Below, one piece after another: positions 10,501-19,184 of a stretch of DNA of 64,000 bases. Position 1 is the first letter of the stretch, and the number at the start of each line of letters is the position of its first letter. The position numbers and the translations under genes are program-made. The stretch comes from Endomychus coccineus (lineage: Eukaryota > Arthropoda > Insecta > Coleoptera > Endomychidae): the NCBI GenBank assembly GCA_958510875.1, contig OY294068.1:198734315-198798314 (forward strand). Reading direction: 5' to 3'. The notes under the pieces were generated by a model. It was given only the letters and a program-made list of their open reading frames with translations. It was not told the origin of the DNA and made no database searches.

Positions 10501-12553
10501 GAATATCTTCATCTTCGGCATGAAGGTGGAAGAAGTAGAAGAGTTGAAACGAAAAGGTTACAATGCCAACGATTATTACACCAAAAATCCTGAACTGAAA
10601 CAAGTTGTCGATCAAATTCAGAATGGATTCTTCAGTCCTGGAAATCCGAACGAATACAAAGACTTGGCGGATATTCTATTGAAATGGGATAGGTTCTTCT
10701 CGCTAGCCGATTATGAGGCTTATATTAAGAAACAGGATGAAGTTAGCTTAGTATATCAGGTTAGTTTATTCCATGTTTTAGATATTTCGTGTTTCGTCGT
10801 ATCAATTTTCAGGAATTGTTGATTTACTGCAAAAAATGTTGGTTATGTGAATTTTATTATATTAGAAGGCATTGATTATGAAGTAAAATAATTCTAATAA
10901 AGATTCTTGACCCAGTATGAATTATATATAAAAATTCTCGGGAAATGGGTCACATTAACACGCTGTTTTAAATCTTCGTCTTTTCGTACGTTTCGGTCTC
11001 ACGACCATCATCAGAAGACTTATTATGTCTAAAACGAAGGTTTACAATTTCGTTAAATCGTGTTTCTGTTCGTTTCGGCAACGTGGGCATTTTAATTGAA
11101 ATTGGTGCGATTTGGACGCTTTGTGTAATACAATTAGTTTTAAGTAATCAAGTTTTAGACATAATAAGTCTTCTGATGATGGTCGTGAGACCGAAACGTA
11201 CGTAAAGACGAAAATTTAAAACAGAGTGTTAATGTGACCTATTTCCCGAGAATTTTTATATATAGTAAAATAATTCTAAATTTTTTTCATGATGAATTTT
11301 CGTTTTCAATTTTTTTCGAGATTTCTTAAATTAATAAAATGCACATCCATTTTTTAACTTTTTGATAGACATTTTCTATTTTGTTTTTCACGTATAAATG
11401 AACAAATCAAAATTTCCCTGTTATTTGTCACAGCAGACCAACATATTTTCGTTTAGTTTGGTTTCTCAGGAAATTAAGAATATTTTCGAATAATATAATT
11501 ATCACCTTTTTCGGGTTGAGGTTTTTTTAGATCTCGCACCGATCCTTAAAATTGGAATATTATTTATTTGTATTCCAGCCACCTGAATGGAATATCACTG
11601 AGGAAAGATTAAAAAAAAAATTAAAATTAGATAATTCTTTTTATAAATCTTCAGAGATTTATAAGCCAATTTCATCCACTACATACAAATTATTTTTATT
11701 CCGAATTAAATGAAGAATAAAAAAAAATTAAATTCATTACAAAACAAAAACCAATTATTGATTAATGGAATGATAAAATTTGCATTGCACAATATTCTTG
11801 ATAAAAATAATATTATATAGGATTTCTTAAGTTTTAGTCTAAATTAGATATCATGAGAAATGAAAAAAAAATTCAACTTTACCTTTGAACAATTAATTAG
11901 AAAAGTACGTTAAATAGTCTTTGTTTATTCCATTAAAAATTTTAAATCCAAGAATAAAACTTTAGAGGCTGAAAAGTTTAGAATTATTTGATTTGGTTCG
12001 TGAAATTAAATTTGACATGGTTGTTGCAGGATAAAATTGTTATTCTGCTTTCAATAGAAGTAATTTTCATTTTTCAGAAAGCCTAGAACATAAAATTTTT
12101 ATTCGTTACATTTTTCAAATTGATGTATTTGAACATTTTTATTAAATTCCAGGTTTGTTATTTTATTATCAAAAATATAAGTGAAGTCAATTTATTTTGT
12201 AAAAAAAGAAGTAAAAAATTGTAACTGATAATTTTTAAATTTTGATAAGCATATTAAAAAAATATTGAAAATCCACTTAAAGTAAATTAATATTTTTTTC
12301 AGTTTTCTGAATACCTAAAATAATTGAAAAACGATTTATTCAATAAACAGTATATTTATTAACTCATCAAATCGAAAACTAATTTTTTACTTTGTTGTAG
12401 AACCAATCCAAATGGCTAGAAATGGCCATTAATAACATCGCAACTTCCGGTAAATTCTCAAGTGATCGCACAATTATCGAGTACGGAAGAGATATATGGG
12501 GTGTGGAGCCAAATTACGACAAACTGCCATCTCCACAAGAACCTAGAGACTAA
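1528..12553 (+). CDS. GlyP: Glycogen phosphorylase, five coding exons
   Basis: This is the cytosolic PLP enzyme that releases glucose-1-phosphate from glycogen. Exons are 1528-1770, 4163-4691, 5210-5840, 9784-10759 and 12401-12553. Every junction is GT/AG and the phases chain correctly (0, 1, 2, 0), giving 843 aa, about the length of insect and vertebrate orthologues. The N-terminus carries the R-K-Q-I-S-V-R-G site, with Ser15 being the residue phosphorylase kinase modifies. The glycine-rich [17 protein letters not shown] stretch is in exon 2. The cofactor lysine in GTGNMK falls at residue 681, equivalent to rabbit Lys680. The start ATG is chosen because MSKPQSD matches the conserved insect N-terminus. 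No stop or frameshift is visible. Introns of 2.4, 0.5, 3.9 and 1.6 kb are packed with transposable elements. Identification rests on near-continuous similarity to the family and is very secure. Confidence 0.96.
2391..3858 (+). mobile_element. Degenerate Penelope-like retroelement in intron 1
   Basis: The fragment opens and closes with the tip TATATAAATTCTC-GGGAAATAGGTCA (inverted at 3774-3803, repeated at 3830-3858). Broken frames on + encode a reverse-transcriptase stretch with [12 protein letters not shown] (2480-2705) and, further on, the C-terminal part of a GIY-YIG nuclease region ending [18 protein letters not shown] (3077-3319). Stops and frameshifts separate the pieces, so it is dead. 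Related copies lie at 5878-6425, 10,920-11,262 and 35,690-36,660. Confidence 0.7.
3698..3740 (+). ncRNA. Decayed hammerhead-ribozyme-like motif of the Penelope terminus
   Basis: It has the same layout as the better copy at 11,168-11,210, but the catalytic CTGATGA is CCGATGA and the stem II base pairs are altered (GGTC/GGCC). It is probably inactive. It sits just before the TTTCCCGAGAA terminus, as in the other copies. Confidence 0.4.
4957..5010. repeat. Mariner-like terminal sequence in intron 2
   Basis: TACGAGGTCTGTTCAAAAAG resembles the tip of insect mariner elements that begin with a TA dinucleotide. A matching inverted tip is not seen before exon 3 at 5210, so this is at most a truncated end. 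Confidence 0.3.
5878..6425 (+). mobile_element. Truncated Penelope-like element in intron 3
   Basis: It starts with the TATATATAAATTCTCGGGAA tip just after exon 3 and then carries the same reverse-transcriptase stretch as the intron 1 copy, with indels (reading through 5990-6180), and a piece matching 2800-2945. No frame survives. The ribozyme motif near 5930 has lost its CTGATGA half. Confidence 0.6.
6699..8792. repeat. Kilobase palindrome (arms about 1 kb)
   Basis: The left arm starts ATATGGGCAATTCTAAATTA and the right arm ends with its near reverse complement. The match continues to AATGACCCAGAGCCACAAAA next to the centre. The arms differ by scattered substitutions and a few indels. Because it lies inside an intron of an expressed gene, the pre-mRNA could form a long hairpin. 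Confidence 0.75.
8820..9400. repeat. 142-bp tandem repeat, four copies
   Basis: GGGTCGCTGA recurs at about 8836, 8978, 9121 and 9263, giving periods of 142-143 bp. Each unit ends with TGAGACGGTTATGAATAAT and an AAAATGACCTCTAGTAGG-like joint. A single diverged unit lies left of the palindrome near 6613 and another at 46,592. Confidence 0.75.
10978..11019 (-). ncRNA. Hammerhead-like motif, left copy of inverted pair
   Basis: On - it reads CTGATGA, a GGTC-GTGA-GACC hairpin, GAAA and CGTACG. The cleavage triplet GTA is changed to GAA, so self-cleavage is unlikely. Confidence 0.45.
11168..11210 (+). ncRNA. Hammerhead ribozyme-like motif, best preserved copy
   Basis: The order is stem I strand GTCTT, core CTGATGA, stem II GGTC-GTGA-GACC (with one extra U before it), GAAA, minimal stem III CG-TA-CG, cleavage triplet GTA and stem I strand AAGAC. 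A very short stem III after GAAAC is known from the schistosome hammerhead, and Penelope-like elements are known to carry hammerheads near their termini. The unpaired U next to the core is the main doubt. Confidence 0.55.
11263..12400. other. Rest of intron 4
   Basis: Very AT-rich intronic DNA. I see no coding frame, RNA gene or repeat that I can name. Confidence 0.6.
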
Positions 12554-13084
12554 ACACTCATTAAATAACTTTCATAAAGTTGTTGTAGAAATATTTGCTT
12601 ACATCTTTCTGAGGAAAGTTTGATTGTTCTTAAATTATTAGTATATTTGATCATAATATATTTTAAAAAAATGTTGTTTTATTTACAGAAATTATATATT
12701 CAATAGGGAATTATTCTCAGAATCGAATACTCAAAATTTTAATTAACCTTGTATATTCTATTGGAGAAACAGTTAGTTGTCTCTGCATTATTTTGACAAT
12801 TTTTGATGATTTATGTTTTCTATTTATACGAGTAGAAATAAATTTTACCAAACCAAAAATTATTTAATTCTTATTTATCCCATTTCCTAATTCCTAAAAT
12901 CGTTAAAGCAAAAATTCCTTAACGATTTAACAAAAACGTAAACATAAATTTACATGGTAGGGGGAAGGGGTCGAATATCGATCATGTAAAAGATAATGCA
13001 AAATGAAGTAATACTTTCACAAAATACTGTTATATTTTGTATTGAACGTTAACTTTAATATCTTAAGAACACAATACCACAAAC
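12554..13084 (+). terminator. 3' UTR and poly(A) region of glycogen phosphorylase
   Basis: AATAAA at 12,837-12,842 is the most convincing poly(A) signal after the stop codon. It would give a 3' UTR of about 300 nt. The remaining sequence up to the satellite array shows nothing else. Confidence 0.5.
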
Positions 13085-14357
13085 AAATACAGATGATATG
13101 AGGAGGTACAGGTGAGAAAACATTAGAATTAGGGTAGCAATAAAAAAATACAGGCGAGATGAGGAGTAATAGGTGAGAAAACGTTTGAATCAGATAATCA
13201 TAGGCGAGTTCATGCTAAATACATCTTAAAAACTGATGAATTAAGGGAATTCGGGTTACCATATAAAAGTACAGGCGAGAAAACGTTAGAATTAGGGTAG
13301 CAATAAAAAAAATACAGGCGAGATGAGGAATAATAGGTGAGAACACGTTAGAATCAGATAATCATAGGCGAGTTCATGCTAAATACATCTTAAAAACTGA
13401 TGAATTAAGGGAATTCGGGTTATCATATAAAAGTACAGGTGAGAAAACGTTAGAATTAGGGTAGCAATAAAAAAAATACAGGCGAGATGAGGAATAATAA
13501 GTGAGAAAACGTTAGAATCAGATAATCATAGGCGAGTTCATGCTAAATACATCTTAAAAACTGATGAATTAAGGGAATTCGGGTTATCATATAAAAGTAC
13601 AGGTGAGAAAACGTTAGAATTAGGGTAGCAATAAAAAAAATACAGGCGAGATGAGGAATAATAAGTGAGAAAACGTTAGAATCAGATAATCATAGGCGAG
13701 TTCATGCTAAATACATCTTAAAAACTGATGAATTAAGGGAATTCGGGTTATCATATAAAAGTACAGGTGAGAAAACGTTAGAATTAGGGTAGCAATAAAA
13801 AAAATACAGGCGAGATGAGGAATAATAGGTGAGAACACGTTAGAATCAGATAATCATAGGCGAGTTCATGCTAAATACATCTTAAAAACTGATGAATTAA
13901 GGGAATTCGGGTTATCATATAAAAGTACAGGTGAGAAAACGTTAGAATTAGGGTAGCAATAAAAAAAATACAGGCGAGATGAGGAATAATAGGTGAGAAC
14001 ACGTTTGAATCAGATAATCATAGGCGAGTTCATGCTAAATACATCTTAAAAACTGATGAATTAAGGGAATTCGGGTTATCATATAAAAGTACAGGTGAGA
14101 AAACGTTAGAATTAGGGTAGCAATAAAAAAAATACAGGCGAGATGACGAATAATAAGTGAGAAAACGTTTGAATCAGATAATCATAGGCGAGTTCATGCT
14201 AAATACATCTTAAAAACTGATGAATTAAGGGAATTCGGGTTATCATATAAAAGTACAGGTGAGAAAACGTTAGAATTAGGGTAGCAATAAAAAAAATACA
14301 GGCGAGATGAGGAGTAATAGGTGAGAAAACGTTTGAATCAGATAATCATAGGCGAGT
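13085..14357. repeat. 164-bp satellite array, left block
   Basis: The phrase TAGGCGAGTTCATGC recurs at 13,201, 13,365, 13,529, 13,693, 13,857, 14,021 and 14,185, with the eighth monomer cut at 14,349-14,357 by the Polinton. The spacing is exactly 164 bp. Each monomer contains two related half-units built on AGGTGAGAAAACGTTAGAAT. Homogeneity is high, with a few substitutions per unit. Confidence 0.9.
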
Positions 14358-14624
14358 TAGTAGGTAGTACTAGCTACATCCCGCGCGGAAGTGGCTCCGC
14401 CATTGCTGATTGTAGAGATAAGGAGTTGTGCTGTGATTGTATAGTATGTTTGGAGTGGGGGCGTGGCTTGTGTGTGATTGGTTGTTGGATTTGTATGTGG
14501 ATGGGTGTGGTTTGTTATGATTGGTTGTGATAAGAGAGCGATTGGATGGAGTGGGCTTGTGTGTGATTGGTTGTTGGAGTTGTATTGTACGTGGGATGGG
14601 TGTGGCTTGTTGTGATTGGTTGTG

Positions 14625-14664
<40 letters not shown>

Positions 14665-14931
14665 TTGGATGGAGTGATGGCGGTTGTTGCGCTATGGCAG
14701 AGATGACAGTAGCGCCATCTGTGGACAGCGGGGTTGTTCTATGATCAGTAGTAACGCTAGCGCCATCTGTCTACTGAACTGTTGGAACAGAAACAGATGT
14801 TTAAGCATAACTGATCTGATTAATTAGATGTCAGTAGCGCCATCTGTGGACAGCGGTCGTTCAGTGAACAGTGACACCTTCTGATAGCAGAATAGTGTTA
14901 TCAACTGATCTGATGTTTCAAACAGATCTGT
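14358..14931 (+). repeat. Polinton left terminal inverted repeat
   Basis: The repeat starts (T)AGTAGGTAGTACTAGCTAC and runs to the AACAGATCTGT at 14,921-14,931, about 573 bp. It contains two tandem copies of an about 100-bp GTGATTGGTTGTTGGA unit, a (GA)16 tract, and several copies of AGTAGCGCCATCTGT. Related CATCTGT-bearing copies continue inward to about 15,060 outside the inverted part. Confidence 0.9.
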
Positions 14932-15123
14932 CAGTAGCACCATCTGTTAACAGAACTGTGGGAACAGGAACAGATACAAGCATCTTCAAGCAGATCTGTT
15001 AGCGATATCTGTTATCAGAGCTGTTCGATCGGCTAACAGAACTGTTGAAATAGAAGCAACGAAACAGACATCTTCAAATACAACTAACCTGATATTATTA
15101 ATAAAACAATGTGGTTTCTATAT

Positions 15124-15675
15124 TCATAATTTTATTGCATAATACTTATTCCGTACATGGTATAATAGACAAGATATTATTGATATCATTAACAATATAA
15201 TTATAGAAGAGATAATAATGAGATAATTATTACAATTACTACTAGACTCTTCATCAGCGATTTTTGTTGAATTTTCAAATTTGACATTTGTTATTGTTGT
15301 TGTTATCTCCTCACCACTAGCTTCAATCATAAGAGGTCTCCAACTAGTGTCACCAAATGTCCGATTGAAGAAAACCAATCTGAGTTTATAGTAGATTATT
15401 TGTAAAGATGATAACGATGAGAATGAAGGGTTTCTCAATAATTTCAAATTCCCAAATGTAATGTTCTCGAAATCATATTTAAATCCTGGCAAACCTTTTC
15501 CATAGAAGTAATCTACATCCATTCTAAACCAATATTTCGGCCAATCATCTTCAAACGTGTTATTGACATTGAAGCAGATGAAACTTTCGATAACATCTGG
15601 AGACTGATTGATGTAAATAATATGATTCTGAATGATGGCGTGAAGGATGACGAAACTTACGCTCAGGAAAGCCAT
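15124..15675 (-). CDS. Putative type I membrane glycoprotein of the Polinton
   Basis: The protein has 183 aa. The N-terminus has a hydrophobic stretch (about residues 2-20) that looks like a signal peptide. The middle has at least four N-glycosylation sequons (NNT, NIT, NRT, NST). A strongly hydrophobic segment near residues 150-171 is followed by a short basic tail, so the predicted topology is type I with a small cytoplasmic end. I recognise no family. The gene lies at the extreme left of the element, downstream of the other - strand genes. It could be a virion surface or cell-modulating protein. The layout is compatible with an envelope-type protein, but no fusion peptide or cleavage site is evident. 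Confidence 0.7.
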   Translation of the reverse strand: MAFLSVSFVILHAIIQNHIIYINQSPDVIESFICFNVNNTFEDDWPKYWFRMDVDYFYGKGLPGFKYDFENITFGNLKLLRNPSFSSLSSLQIIYYKLRLVFFNRTFGDTSWRPLMIEASGEEITTTITNVKFENSTKIADEESSSNCNNYLIIISSIIILLMISIISCLLYHVRNKYYAIKL

Positions 15676-15714
15676 CTTGATAGAACTGAATTAATTATAC
15701 TATGTTCAAAGTTT

Positions 15715-16380
15715 TTATACATTGTAGAATGTGAAATGTTCATAATCTTTTAGAACTCTTTCGGGGGTAAAATTGATAGCTTCCAACAAACAATATCCAT
15801 TAGCCGAATTGGGGATTGATATGATTCTCTTAATCTTCTTCAAATTGTCCGGCTCTGGTATTTGTGCAGCCGATATCAATGTTGTTTGATAATAGCTTGC
15901 AAAATTCAACTGTTCCAGATAACGGAGTCTATAGTTGATTAGATCTTGTAAAATGATGATTAGTTTGAAACATTTCCCATCTAACAGAACACAAGATCCA
16001 AAATAATTTATTTTAAGCAGTTTTGTATTCAGAATTTTCACACCTTCCACAAGATCATTATCTGAGTTCGTAGAGAATTGTAATGTAGTGTTATTATCAT
16101 TGTCAAAATATTCCAAAATTTCGTTTTTTCGATCGATGAATATATTCCATTCGAATGGCATAAAAGAAATCTTGTGGTATAATTCATTTGTCAATTTAAC
16201 GACTGGAATATATCCTCGTGCAGCACTTAACCCAACCGATATTGAATTCAGGTTATATAAAGGATATGTCACTTCACAAATTAGTCTCGATTCTTGAGAA
16301 ATGCGTTTTTCATATTCAAGTTGTGTATAATCCATTTCAGTTTGATATAGTAACAAATCAATAGCACTATCAGAGCTCAT
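15715..16380 (-). CDS. Polinton hypothetical protein, 221 aa
   Basis: I do not recognise a family. The start MSSDSAID is the first ATG of a clean frame that ends 39 bp before the next - strand gene. The protein is soluble-looking with no membrane segment, mixed charge, and an aromatic-rich C-terminus (HFTFYNV). It sits between the integrase and the membrane protein and is probably transcribed with them. Compact - strand spacing and an uninterrupted frame support it being a real gene. Confidence 0.7.
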   Translation of the reverse strand: MSSDSAIDLLLYQTEMDYTQLEYEKRISQESRLICEVTYPLYNLNSISVGLSAARGYIPVVKLTNELYHKISFMPFEWNIFIDRKNEILEYFDNDNNTTLQFSTNSDNDLVEGVKILNTKLLKINYFGSCVLLDGKCFKLIIILQDLINYRLRYLEQLNFASYYQTTLISAAQIPEPDNLKKIKRIISIPNSANGYCLLEAINFTPERVLKDYEHFTFYNV

Positions 16381-16433
16381 CTTTCACAAAACACACAACT
16401 TGTTCGCTTCAACAACGGCGAACAACTGATCAA

Positions 16434-17366
16434 TCATAGTACATCTTTCTTTGGAATCCAGCTGTTATGTTCAGACCCCAATCCCAGCCATTTAACATAT
16501 AACTTTTGTCCCCTCCTACGTAGAATTTTTTCAACTAGATATACATCTGGTTGCTTAGTCTTCTGAATTTCCGATTCATAGAATCCTCCAGATATTGGTT
16601 TTCCAAACATATCTTCTAATAAATATGTAATAGGGTTTGTAAAATGAACTCGAGAAATCTTAAAGAGCTCCGTAGACCAGCTGGGCGTATATCCTTTCTC
16701 AAATAAGCATTTCGTTTTGCTTATTCTAACTATATCACCAACATTGAATTTGTGGGGTAATGCTCTTTTCATGTGTGAATATGATCTATTTAGAACCGAT
16801 TTTTCATTGCTCTTTGTAACCTTACAAGGTGCCATACCAATAGTTCGATGTTTACGCTTATTATAATCTAATACAATCTTATCTAAAACATCAATCCATT
16901 TATATTTTCCACGCAAGCTGAATGACTGGTAGATTTTCTCTTTCAAAGTTCTTATCACCCTCTCAGCTATAGAAGCTTTCATAATAGAAAAAGAACTATA
17001 ATGATTGATATGATATTTTCGCATCAGTTCAGAGAACAGTTTGTTATAGAATTCTGTCCCATTATCAGATTGAAGATTCTTAGGAATTCTATTTTTAGAA
17101 TTACTTAGAACTTTGTTAAATGCATCTCGTACTTCTCCAGCTGTTTTCGTTTTCAACGGTCTCGTCCACACATATTTGGAGAAACAATCTATCACAACCA
17201 ATATATATTTGTATCCGGCATTATCCCGAACGTAGCTATTCATATCAGCAAGATCAACCTGCCATAGATCGTCAATTCCTTTAATAATTGTTCTCCGACG
17301 GTTGTAATTTTTCAATGCAGGCTTATGTAACTCACGAACAATTTGAACCTTTTCTTTACTATACAT
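16434..17366 (-). CDS. Polinton integrase with C-terminal chromodomain
   Basis: This 310-aa retroviral-type (RVE) integrase would insert the element. The catalytic triad is visible: Asp38 in WQVDL, Asp101 in QSDNGTEF and Glu135 in SIAERVIRTLK, and VVIDCFSKY lies between the first two. The C-terminal 35 residues form a chromodomain (YLVEKIL...LYVKWLG...NSWIP). In chromovirus retrotransposons such a domain directs insertion to marked heterochromatin, and this copy lies inside a satellite array. The frame is intact. The N-terminal part before WQVDL is short (34 aa), so a zinc-binding HHCC domain is lacking or lies outside this frame. Confidence 0.93.
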   Translation of the reverse strand: MYSKEKVQIVRELHKPALKNYNRRRTIIKGIDDLWQVDLADMNSYVRDNAGYKYILVVIDCFSKYVWTRPLKTKTAGEVRDAFNKVLSNSKNRIPKNLQSDNGTEFYNKLFSELMRKYHINHYSSFSIMKASIAERVIRTLKEKIYQSFSLRGKYKWIDVLDKIVLDYNKRKHRTIGMAPCKVTKSNEKSVLNRSYSHMKRALPHKFNVGDIVRISKTKCLFEKGYTPSWSTELFKISRVHFTNPITYLLEDMFGKPISGGFYESEIQKTKQPDVYLVEKILRRRGQKLYVKWLGLGSEHNSWIPKKDVL

Positions 17367-17461
17367 ATCTATAATCAGTCAGAGACGGAAAATTGTATCA
17401 TATAGATTAGACAGCTTTGGATGAATACAGATCAATGGTGTTATAATCTGCTTCCCCTTGT

Positions 17462-18091
17462 TTATATTACATTTTGTTTTTGGTTTACTAGGTGTATGAA
17501 CTTGACCAAGTCATCTTCCAGTTTTAATAATTTTGCACTATTAGATTTGTCGGCATTCTGTAACTTCTTAATAACTTTATTAATCTCTTGTAGGCTTGTG
17601 AGGGGAATCGTTTTCAAACTATCATCATAAATTTCTAGTTTATTCTTTATCTCCTTCATACCTATCTCCAGCTGAATTTGTAATTGTTTTATATCGGAAA
17701 GAATTTTACCCTTTAACTCTTGTATGTTTGCATCAAAGATTTTAAACTTATCTTCCGATGTAACTCGTAATCGTTCTACTTCAGAATGAGTTTTATTAGT
17801 TTTAAGAACAATTTTCTTTGCATAATCTCTCTCAAAATTGTTAAGATTGTTTCTCAGTTCTATTTCCAATTGACGTCTATTAACAGAGATAGAATTCTCC
17901 ACATAACGTTTATTAGTAGCGTCAGTTTGATTAACAGGTTCCTTCAAGTTACACAATATGCGGTTTTGCATATCATAATTTCCGTTCGAAGTGAGTTGTA
18001 ATTCACAAGGATGATAACGTTTCAAAGCCGTAGCTTGAGATGAAATAGACGAACGACCGAACTTATCGATACTCATCTTGATACTGAACAT
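17462..18091 (-). CDS. Coiled-coil, fibre-like Polinton protein
   Basis: The protein has 209 aa. Residues around 40-70 read RILCNLKEPVNQTDATNKRYVE, which follows the layout of the 'N-L-x-x-P-x-x-x-x-D-A-x-x-K-x-Y-V' joints of phage and viral fibre proteins. The remainder (about 75-205) is a long heptad-rich coiled coil with periodic I/L. This suggests an elongated trimeric or dimeric attachment fibre. Position next to capsid-related genes agrees, but there is no C-terminal knob domain. ATG choices at residues 1 and 6 are both possible. The function is inferred from shape and motif only. Confidence 0.65.
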   Translation of the reverse strand: MFSIKMSIDKFGRSSISSQATALKRYHPCELQLTSNGNYDMQNRILCNLKEPVNQTDATNKRYVENSISVNRRQLEIELRNNLNNFERDYAKKIVLKTNKTHSEVERLRVTSEDKFKIFDANIQELKGKILSDIKQLQIQLEIGMKEIKNKLEIYDDSLKTIPLTSLQEINKVIKKLQNADKSNSAKLLKLEDDLVKFIHLVNQKQNVI

Positions 18092-18115
18092 AAATATTGA
18101 TATGGCTAATACTTA

Positions 18116-19144
18116 TTATTCAATAACATGAGCTTCCTTTAATTCCTCAATTATAGAAATAATTTCATTGGAATGATTGTTATTGCCTACAGATGCGGAT
18201 GAGATCAAGAGACGTAATCTATCTACGATCTCGTTTATATCATCCCAATAGATATATTGAATAGGCTTTTCATTATAACTCATCATATCGATACCAGCAC
18301 CACTGTAGGATTTACTACGTTGATGATGTTTCCCAACAACCTCCATCAGTGGCTTGATAACAAACTTATATTTATATGATCTACTACCTCTTATCTGTTT
18401 AGACGGATCATTCTTTCGTCTAGCCGCATTCGTTAAATCCAAGATTTTTTTATAGTTCTTAGAATCTTCTTCAGAGACTTTAGGGGTAGGATTATTCATA
18501 AATATCAACTCATAAAGACCTTGAGTTCCTTTAAATTTATAATCACCAATACTAATAATATCCTCCTTAGGGTGTATATCTAATATCTTATCTCCTAATA
18601 TCCATTTATGTGTAGTTGAATCTACATGAGGGCCATATACAGTATCATATTTCTTTATATCATCATCCAATAACATTCCTTCAATATAATAGCGGATTAA
18701 AGGGGGGTACTGCTCGAAATAAATTTCGATTTGTTTTTCATGCTTCTTTTTATAACTATGAAATTCCTTACGTAGTTCTCGAAGACTCACATCACCTGAA
18801 AATCCCTCTTCTGATTCTTCTTCTTCCGGTTGACTTTCAAATACTTCTTCTTTCTCAACCGGTGTGAAATCAACTTTGGATGGTGGTTCCACTTTAATTT
18901 GGGGGATCGTTGTTTGAGCATGCTTCAATGATGATACTTTTCGTTCAATTTCACTAGTATGTTTTGAAATATCGCTCAATGGTTTAGATACAGTGCTAAA
19001 TATTTTCTCTACAGCCTCATCTTGTTCAGCTTTACCCAATTTAATGGACATATACTTTTTTCTGATTATATTAGCAAGGTTGTTAATCTTCTTCTTCACT
19101 TTTCGAGTTTTTATTTCATTCGGAGGAGTCATGATAATCTTCAC
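18116..19144 (-). CDS. Conserved Polinton-associated protein, 342 aa
   Basis: The N-terminus is basic (KTRKVKKKINN), followed by an acidic low-complexity stretch (about 95-115, EEEESEEGFSGD) and a helical region. The C-terminal half contains the recurring blocks YDTVYGPHVD, KWILGDK, GTQGLYELIF and WDDINEIVDRLRLLISS. These blocks are familiar to me from uncharacterised insect proteins found with Polintons. The biochemical role is unknown. It is co-oriented with the ATPase and the fibre-like gene, only 24 bp upstream of the latter, which suggests a role in virion morphogenesis. Confidence 0.75.
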   Translation of the reverse strand: MKIIMTPPNEIKTRKVKKKINNLANIIRKKYMSIKLGKAEQDEAVEKIFSTVSKPLSDISKHTSEIERKVSSLKHAQTTIPQIKVEPPSKVDFTPVEKEEVFESQPEEEESEEGFSGDVSLRELRKEFHSYKKKHEKQIEIYFEQYPPLIRYYIEGMLLDDDIKKYDTVYGPHVDSTTHKWILGDKILDIHPKEDIISIGDYKFKGTQGLYELIFMNNPTPKVSEEDSKNYKKILDLTNAARRKNDPSKQIRGSRSYKYKFVIKPLMEVVGKHHQRSKSYSGAGIDMMSYNEKPIQYIYWDDINEIVDRLRLLISSASVGNNNHSNEIISIIEELKEAHVIE

Positions 19145-19184
19145 ACAACCGTTTCCAACCGATCAATGATTTCACATTAACCCC

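Larger units (their letters stand above)
10920..11262. mobile_element. Inverted pair of Penelope termini in intron 4
   Basis: Two terminal segments face each other. The left half reads TATATAAAAATTCTCGGGAA on +, and the right half ends with its reverse complement. The inverted arms are about 110 bp and each holds a hammerhead-like motif. Between them is the leader-like stretch TGTTTCTGTTCGTTTCGGC also seen at 3592 and 36,463. Confidence 0.65.

Noticed and set aside
13085..14357. Regular 164-bp repeats as a CRISPR array
   Set aside because: The whole unit repeats with no unique spacers, and the genome is eukaryotic.
14321..14530. 69-codon frame at the left Polinton border
   Set aside because: It runs from satellite into the TIR and is composed of their repeats.
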